Of a DNA stretch of 64,000 nt, positions 52,201-58,200 are shown one piece after another. The notes beneath the pieces were generated by a model. The model was given only the letters and a program-made list of their open reading frames with translations. It did no database searches and had not been told where the DNA came from. The stretch spans positions 23,362,055-23,426,054 of the forward strand of contig CM070912.1 in the NCBI GenBank assembly GCA_036417435.1. Reading direction: 5' to 3'. This stretch comes from Inia geoffrensis (taxonomy: Eukaryota > Chordata > Mammalia > Artiodactyla > Iniidae). Every line of letters begins with the position of its first letter. Position 1 is the first letter of the stretch. Both the position numbers and the translations under genes were made by a program.

Positions 52201-55200
52201 GCAGACAGCTTTCATCAGTCTTGCGGAGGCTTAACAAGTGAAGGGATTAGCGAGAAGGAACATAAAAGGAGAGAGATCACCCACATTGAAGCATGGAGAG
52301 GAAAAAAGACAAAAAGCACAGAAGAGTGCATAAGGGACACGAAGAAAGGTCTAGCACACATACGATCTGAATTCCAAAGAAGAGAGGAGGAACAGGCAGA
52401 GCAGTATTTGAAGAGATAATAGCTAAAAATTTTCCCGAACTAAAGAAAGGCACTGATTCACCGATTCAAGAAACGCTTGTGCCCCAAGCAAGACCAGTAC
52501 AAAAACAAAACAAAAAACAACCACACTTAGGGCCTTCATAGTAAAATGGCTGAAAACTAAAAAGAGAGGATTTCTTAAAAGGAATAAAGATATGTTATTT
52601 TCAAAGGACAACAGTAAAGATTATTATCTCAGCACAGAAATGAGAGCCACAAGACAAAGGAATGATACCTTTAAAGTACTATAAGAAAATAATTGCCAAC
52701 CAAGAATTCTAGACTTAGTGAAACTACTCTGTGAACATTAGGGCAAAACAAAGAAGTTTCCAGTCAAAGAAAAAGGAGAACAGCAGCAGCAGCAGCAGAA
52801 GCACACCTTAATTTTTTTTTAAATGCTGAGAGTAGAAGGAAAAGGATCCCAGCTGAAAGCAAAAAATGTATGCTAACATTATATATATATATATATATAT
52901 GCGCATATGTGTGTACATATGCATATATACTATATATATACTAAAGAGCATACAAAAGGTAAAGGTGTAGGTAAAACTAAATATCGACTACAAAAAACTT
53001 CTTACGGTGTTTAAAATATATATAGAATTAAAATGCATGAGAACTAGAACATAAAAGGCAGGAGAGGTGCTACGATCTGAATGTGTGTCTCCCTAAAATT
53101 CACAGGTTGAAATCCTAACCCACAAAAGGTATTAGTAGGTGGAGCCTTTGAGAGGTGCTTACATCTTGAGGGTACACCCCTCACGAATGGGATTAGTACC
53201 TTATAAAAGAGGCTCCAGAGAGCTCTCTAGCCCCTTCCACCATGTGAAAACACAGTGAGAAGGTGCTGGCTGTGAGCCAGGAAGAATGCCTTCACCTGAC
53301 CATGCTGCTGCCATGATCCTGGAGGTCCAGCCTCCAGAACTGTGAGAAATTATATTTTGTTGTTTATAAGTAAACCAGTCTGGGGGACTTCCCTGGTGGT
53401 CCAGTGGATAAGACTCTGTGCTCCCAATGCAGGGGGCATAGGTTCGATCCCTGGTTGGGGAACTAAGATCCCACATGCCACACAGCACAACCAAAAAAAA
53501 AGGAAAACCAGTCTGTGGTATTTCATTACAGCAGCCCCAAACGAACTCAGACAGAAAATTGGTACCCGGAGCATAGTGCTAGTATAACAAATATGGAAGC
53601 AGCTTTGGAACAGGATAATGGGTAGAGGCTGGAAAAGTTCTGAAGTATGTGTTAGAAAAAGCCACTACCCTGAATGGACTGAGTATCCAGTGATTATTGT
53701 GAGGGCTCAGAAAGAAGAGAGGAAAGCTGTAGAGAAAGCCTCAACCTTCTTAGAGAATACCTAAGTGGTGGTAAACAGAAGGTTGGTAGAGCCGCAGAAG
53801 GTAAAGGTCATTCTGATGAGGCCTCATACAGAGAGGAGGAACATGCCTTTGGACAATGGAGGAAAGCAATCCTTGTTATAAAGTAGCAAAGAGCTTGGCT
53901 GAATTAGTCCGTGTCCTGGTGTTTTGTGGAAGGCAGAACTTGTGAGCCGTGAAATTTGGATATTTGGCTGAAGAAATTTCTAAACAAAGGGTTGAAGGAG
54001 CAGCTTGGCTTCTCTTGAATGCTTACAACTAAAATACAAGAAGAGAGGAATGACTTAAAGACAAAATGGCTGACCAAACGGCAAACAGGCTTAAAAACCT
54101 GGAAGACTCTATCAGTTTCAAAGAGCACAGGAAGCTGGCCTCTTTGCTTCCTTGACCTCCAGATGCCTTGAATTCATCCCTTCCACGCCCCCCCACTCCC
54201 ACCCCCATTCTCAGCTTCTTGACTTCATTAATATGTGTATGAACCCCAAATCTAATTGTGCCGCGCAATTAATCAGCTTTACTCAATAAGCCCCACCTAC
54301 TCAGACATCTAACACAGTACAAAAGAACTGAGATCCCATGTAATTTCGCTTCCATCCCTTTCTAAATAAATTTCGCTTCGAGTGTAGGAAAGGAGAAAAG
54401 CTAGTTAACAATATAGACCGGCCTCTACTTGTTTTTTGTTTTTAAGGGAAAACCCCTACCATAATACACTGCCTAGTCCCTTTGGGTTACATTTACTAAA
54501 TATATACTGTCTTCATCTTCCAAAAATATTTCAGTTGAATTCATTTATGAAATATTCTTCCCAACTCCTTTTAATATGCTACCAGCCAATCCTTGATTTA
54601 TAAAACAAACAAAACCCCAAAGAATAAATTGGAAGTCTAGTCATCAACAGCCATAATGGAGTTTAAAAAATCAACTTACACTTTTCCTCCTTTCAGATCA
54701 CTCTTAACTTTATCAATAGAATTTTGAAAAGTTAATTTAATAAAATGAGTAGAAATGTAATCTGACCTGAAATTCAACCGCAAATGTGTTTTTCATCGCC
54801 ATAATAATTATTAACGAATCAACAGCTAAAGAAAGTACAGTATCAAAAGAGCAGGGGCTTCCCTGGTGGTGCAGTGGTTGAGAGTCCGCCTGCCGATGCA
54901 GGGGACACGGGTTCGTGCCCCGGTCCGGGAAGATCCCACATGCCGCGGAGCGGCTGGGCCCGTGAGCCGTGGCCGCTGAGCCTGCGCGTCCGGAGCCTGT
55001 GCTCCGCAACGGGAGAGGCCACAACAGTGAGAGGCCCGCGTACCGCCAAAAAAAAAAAAAAAAAAAAGAGCAGTATGACTTGATACACAATAACCAAATA
55101 TCAGTTCTCATTTATTATGTGCTTATTATTGTTGGGGCCCACAGCGGGCCACCCCCAAATATGGCATATTGATTATCTTGAATTAAAGTTACTTAAGAAA

Positions 55201-58200
55201 CTTAAGGAAGAGCCGATGTAGAGGAACACTCTGACCCTCCTCTCCGACTCCCTGAAGGCAGGAGGTAAGTCTCCCCTGTGAAAGGTGCCCTCCTGCATCT
55301 GGAGGTAGAAGGACACCCTTGTCGCCAGAGATGGGAACTCATGGCCAAGAAGCCTATATAAACGAACCTTGTTATTTCTTTAATACCACAAGCCTGCTGT
55401 TTAGATTCTTCACTAATTAAGTACCCAAAGCCCAACTTTCTTTGTTCTGTCAATTCCTCACAAATTTAGTTTCTTTGTCTAACAAGTATAAAAGCTGCCT
55501 GTTTCAGCCACTTCTTAGGTCCTGTATCTATGAGACCTCCAGAACACACAAATTAAAATTTGTTTCTTTTTCTCCCATTAATTTACCTTGTGTCAATTTT
55601 ATTATTGGTCCAGCCACAAGAACTCAAGAGAGTAGGAGGGGGAATGTCCTCTCGCTGACACTATATACCAGGATACAGGACAAGCCCTTTACCTCTATTT
55701 CCTCATTTAATCAATCCTATGAGGTAGGTACAACGATTATGCCCATTTCTCAGATGGAGAAGCTGAGGCTGTTGGTAACTTGTGAGAGGTTAGCAAGTGA
55801 TACAGACAGATGCAAACCGCGGCGGCCTGCCTCTAGGATTCAGTAGTTCTACAGATCATCCACAGGTCAACTTGAGAATTTGAAAAAGCAATTGTCTTTT
55901 TTTTTTTTTAAAAGAATGAGCTTTGAAATGATTTTTTTTTTAAGTGTGAGGGGAGGGAATTCTTTGGGGAAAAAATACTTGTTCTGGAAAAACTTTTTTT
56001 AAAAAAAGAAAGAGAAGGAAACATTTACCCTTGCCGTAAGTCCATGTAAAGTTGCTTTTTCAACCATTTCTTCCATTATTTCCTCAAATTTGCTCTCAGT
56101 TCCCTAGTGTTTCCTATAGGTTGAGAGGTTAAAAGCATTTTCTTCAATGCCTGGGTCTTTAGTAAGGCTAACAGTGACCTCTAGTGGGCATTTTCTCAAA
56201 AAGCCTTACTCTTCTTCCCGCGAACATAGCTGATAAGCTGGTAAAAATACCCCAAACTCCCAGCAATGCGAAAAGGTGGTCTGGCTCCTTGGCAGCTGCC
56301 ACAGAAAAAAGGCCAACATTTCATACCTCCACTCCTAGCTTGGTCTGGCCTCTGGCTACTCCAAGTGTGAGTCACAGATCACCAACAAGAGCATCACCTG
56401 GGGAGTACGGAAATACCCCTAAAGAATCAGGGTCTGCATTTCACCAAAATTCCCAGGTGACTGATATGCACATTAAAGGTTGACACTGCCCTATTTTTAA
56501 ATTATTTACATTGGATAACATGAATGTGTAGAAATCCTACTACAAGTTACCAAATTAATCTCCTTATACTGGAAATACCAAAATCCAATAACTGCTTTTT
56601 AATTCTCAAGTGACTTTTTAATTACTAATGACATAATCTGGCCACACAGTTTTTTATCCCCCAATCACAATATACTCCCCCTCCCCAATAAAGTCTTAAA
56701 ATGACGTAGAAATTCTGACTCCAAAGAATGGTATTTTTAACAGTGCTATGACCATAGGACTGAACAGGAAATGTAATCCACAGTGCACTGGACATCTCAC
56801 AGGTGAGGTCAGTAATAACAAAAAGTGTGGGTGAGAAGAGGCATGCTGGGGAGACCCATGACAACACAGCAGGACTCAGGAACCCTGCTACCCAGGAATC
56901 TCAGCCCAGGACCTAGACTGTAGGGCCATATGACAATAATGATTAAGATCAGAGGTTTGGGACTTCCCTGGTGGTGCAGTGGTTAAGAATCCGCTTGCCA
57001 ATGCAGGGGACACGGGTTCGATCCCTGGTCTGGGAAGATCCCACATGTCACAGAGTAACTAAGCCTGTGCGCCATAACTACTGAGCCTGTGCTCTAGAGC
57101 CCATGAGCCACAACTACTGAGCCCTGCACCACAACTACTGAAGCCTGCGTGCAGCAACCAAGACCCAACGCAGCCAAAAAAAAAAAAAAAAGATCACAGG
57201 TTTGAGTTCCAAACCTCAGTGCTCCTTGCAGGCTATAAAGCTAAATGAACTGCTTCATCTTTCTGTCTCCAGTTTCTTATCTGAAAAATGGGGTTTTTAG
57301 GAGATGAGATGTTGCACGTTCAGCACTTAGCACACTGCCTGGCACAAGATAAAGGCTCGATAAATGTCAAATTTAATGACAGAAACACGTTTCTCCTCTG
57401 AGGGCCTCCTCAGTTTCCTCATTCATTCCATAAATATTACTCAGCACCTACTATCTGCCAAGCTCCATGCCAGGCTCTGGAGATACAATGATGGTTAAGA
57501 CTCAGCCCCTTTAACTTAAGAAGCATCAAGTCTAGTGGGCAAACTGAAAGATGAACACATGCTACCACAGACAGAAATGTTTAGAGCACAGTCAGACTAG
57601 GAACTGTGGAGAACCTAGATGCTAAAGGGCTTATGGCACCTCTCTCTGTAAAGTATACCAAAGGTAAAAATGCACTGGGATTAAACAGCATCTTCCTGTA
57701 TCTTCTGATTACAAAATTCCAGCCAGATAAGTGCATTGAAGCTATATGTTTTGGCATATAAGCCTTAGCGATTTCCTAAAAGGGGTTTTGCATGACAAGG
57801 TCAAAGAAAACTCAGGGCAGATCATATAAGAACTCACTGCCATCCAATCCTGATTTAGCATACCGAGACTTTTGAAGGAAGACTCCTAAAGAGTTAGACA
57901 TGTGAAGGGGACAAGAGAAAGACCGCTGTTTATCAAGCATAAAATCAGAAGTATGTATCTGATTATTTCTAAGGTCCAGGGCTGTACCTTTTCATTTGCT
58001 CACTCACTCATTCAATGTAAACCACTTCGCATCATTTGCAGAGAAAGATCAGAAAATAATCTCCCTTTCTCACGTGCCCAAATGATTCCACTACTACCAT
58101 CACAACTTGCTCCAGTTCTTCACACACTCGTAGCAGCAGATGGAACCTGAAGCGCCAATCACTCCTAGCTACTCCAGCCACAAGAGCCCGACAGGCCCGT

